Part shown: piece by piece, positions 4,802-5,200 of the stretch | Numbering within the stretch: the first letter of the stretch is position 1 | Layout of the letters: every line of letters starts with the position of its first letter | From: Mageeibacillus sp. UBA3708 | Lineage (GTDB): Bacteria > Bacillota > Clostridia > Saccharofermentanales > Saccharofermentanaceae | NCBI GenBank assembly: GCA_002371375.1 | Contig: DFIB01000072.1 | Coordinates: 1-5,200, forward strand | Reading direction: 5' to 3' | DNA length: 5,200 bases | The notes under the pieces: generated by a model | What the model saw: the letters and a program-made list of their open reading frames with translations, nothing else | The model's database searches: none | Told to the model about the DNA's origin: nothing | Made by a program: the position numbers and the translations under genes

Positions 4802-5200
4802 ATGGATGACTATGTAAGGACAACAGCGCGCAGGCTTCATGCCATGGCATCTGCGGGACTCCTTTATTCGAAGGACAAGTTCGATATTGAGCGGTACAAG
4901 GAGATAATAGCTATCGCTGCGGACATGCTTGCCCGTGAGATGCCGGCCGGCGTCATGACCGGAGAGGAAGTGAAGAACCTTTTCGAGATGAATGACGGGT
5001 ATCCCACGCCCAAGTGCGATCTGAGAATGGCGGTGTTTGACGAAGAGGACCGCATCCTGATGGTGAAGGATTATGACGGCAAATGGACACTTCCCGGAGG
5101 ATGGTGCGAATATGATCATACATTGAGGGAGAATGCGATCAAGGAAGTCGTCGAAGAGAGCGGCATACACGTTGAACCCGTAAGGCTGGGGGCTGTGCTG
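4802..5200 (+). CDS. Nudix hydrolase with N-terminal regulatory-type domain (partial, 3' end outside the window)
   Basis: The 133 visible codons encode a Nudix family pyrophosphohydrolase, which cleaves a nucleoside diphosphate linked to another group (often ADP-ribose or a related sugar nucleotide). Residues 1-60, with LHAMASAGLLYSKDKFDIER (12-31), match the small helical domain that precedes Nudix domains described as acting on X-linked nucleoside diphosphates. The Nudix fold starts near 72. The Nudix box runs from Gly100 to Ile122 (PGGW, then KEVVEESGI) and keeps the metal-binding glutamates Glu115, Glu118 and Glu119. The position usually held by the first Glu of G-x5-E is His106. The ATG at 4802 suits the family N-terminus but has no clear Shine-Dalgarno. 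It diverges from the polysaccharide operon with 41 bp between the start codons. The substrate cannot be read from the sequence. Confidence 0.88.
   Translation, partial: MDDYVRTTARRLHAMASAGLLYSKDKFDIERYKEIIAIAADMLAREMPAGVMTGEEVKNLFEMNDGYPTPKCDLRMAVFDEEDRILMVKDYDGKWTLPGGWCEYDHTLRENAIKEVVEESGIHVEPVRLGAVL

Noticed and set aside
4730..5170. Minus-strand open frame of 146 codons opposite the Nudix gene
   Set aside because: The opposite strand carries a clear Nudix box and N-terminal domain; this frame overlaps the DUF4422 start and shows no family motif.

Overview
The window looks like Bacillota (Gram-positive) chromosome, probably a gut or anaerobic member of the Clostridia. The clues are strong AAGGAG-type ribosome-binding sites, a consensus sigma-A promoter, a TagGH/Wzm-Wzt-type exporter, and the remnant of a large serine recombinase of the kind found on Bacillota conjugative elements. 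This is inferred by eye; no search was run.

Layout, right to left because most genes are on the minus strand. At the right edge a Nudix hydrolase (4802-5200, plus, cut by the window end) diverges from a minus-strand operon across a 41-bp intergenic region. That region holds an extended -10 promoter and a tandem AAACTGT repeat. The operon runs: DUF4422 surface-polysaccharide protein (4760-3948), ABC-2 permease (3908-3111), its ATPase (3101-2127), and an RlmD/RlmCD-type 23S rRNA uracil-5-methyltransferase (2123-789). The first three genes most likely help make and export a cell-surface polysaccharide or teichoic-acid-like polymer. The methyltransferase begins 3 nt after the ATPase stop and is probably translationally coupled to it.

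Directly after the methyltransferase stop codon lies a decayed large serine recombinase (785-329). It has lost its catalytic domain, is frameshifted, and carries an internal deletion, but keeps the zinc ribbon and C-terminal tail. It is followed by an intrinsic terminator (312-278). The 3' end of this rRNA methyltransferase gene (rum/rumA) is a known integration hot spot for conjugative elements and prophages, so 1-788 reads as the scar of an integrated element.

The left 275 bases are visibly more A/T-rich. They hold the start of another minus-strand gene (142-1, running off the edge) with a winged-helix-like N-terminus, a near-perfect promoter (TTGACA, 17 bp, TATACT), and four copies of a 13-bp element arranged as two inverted-repeat pairs around the promoter. 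This is the most interesting part of the window. It resembles a self-repressing regulator or antitoxin, possibly AbiEi-like, at the edge of a mobile-element scar.
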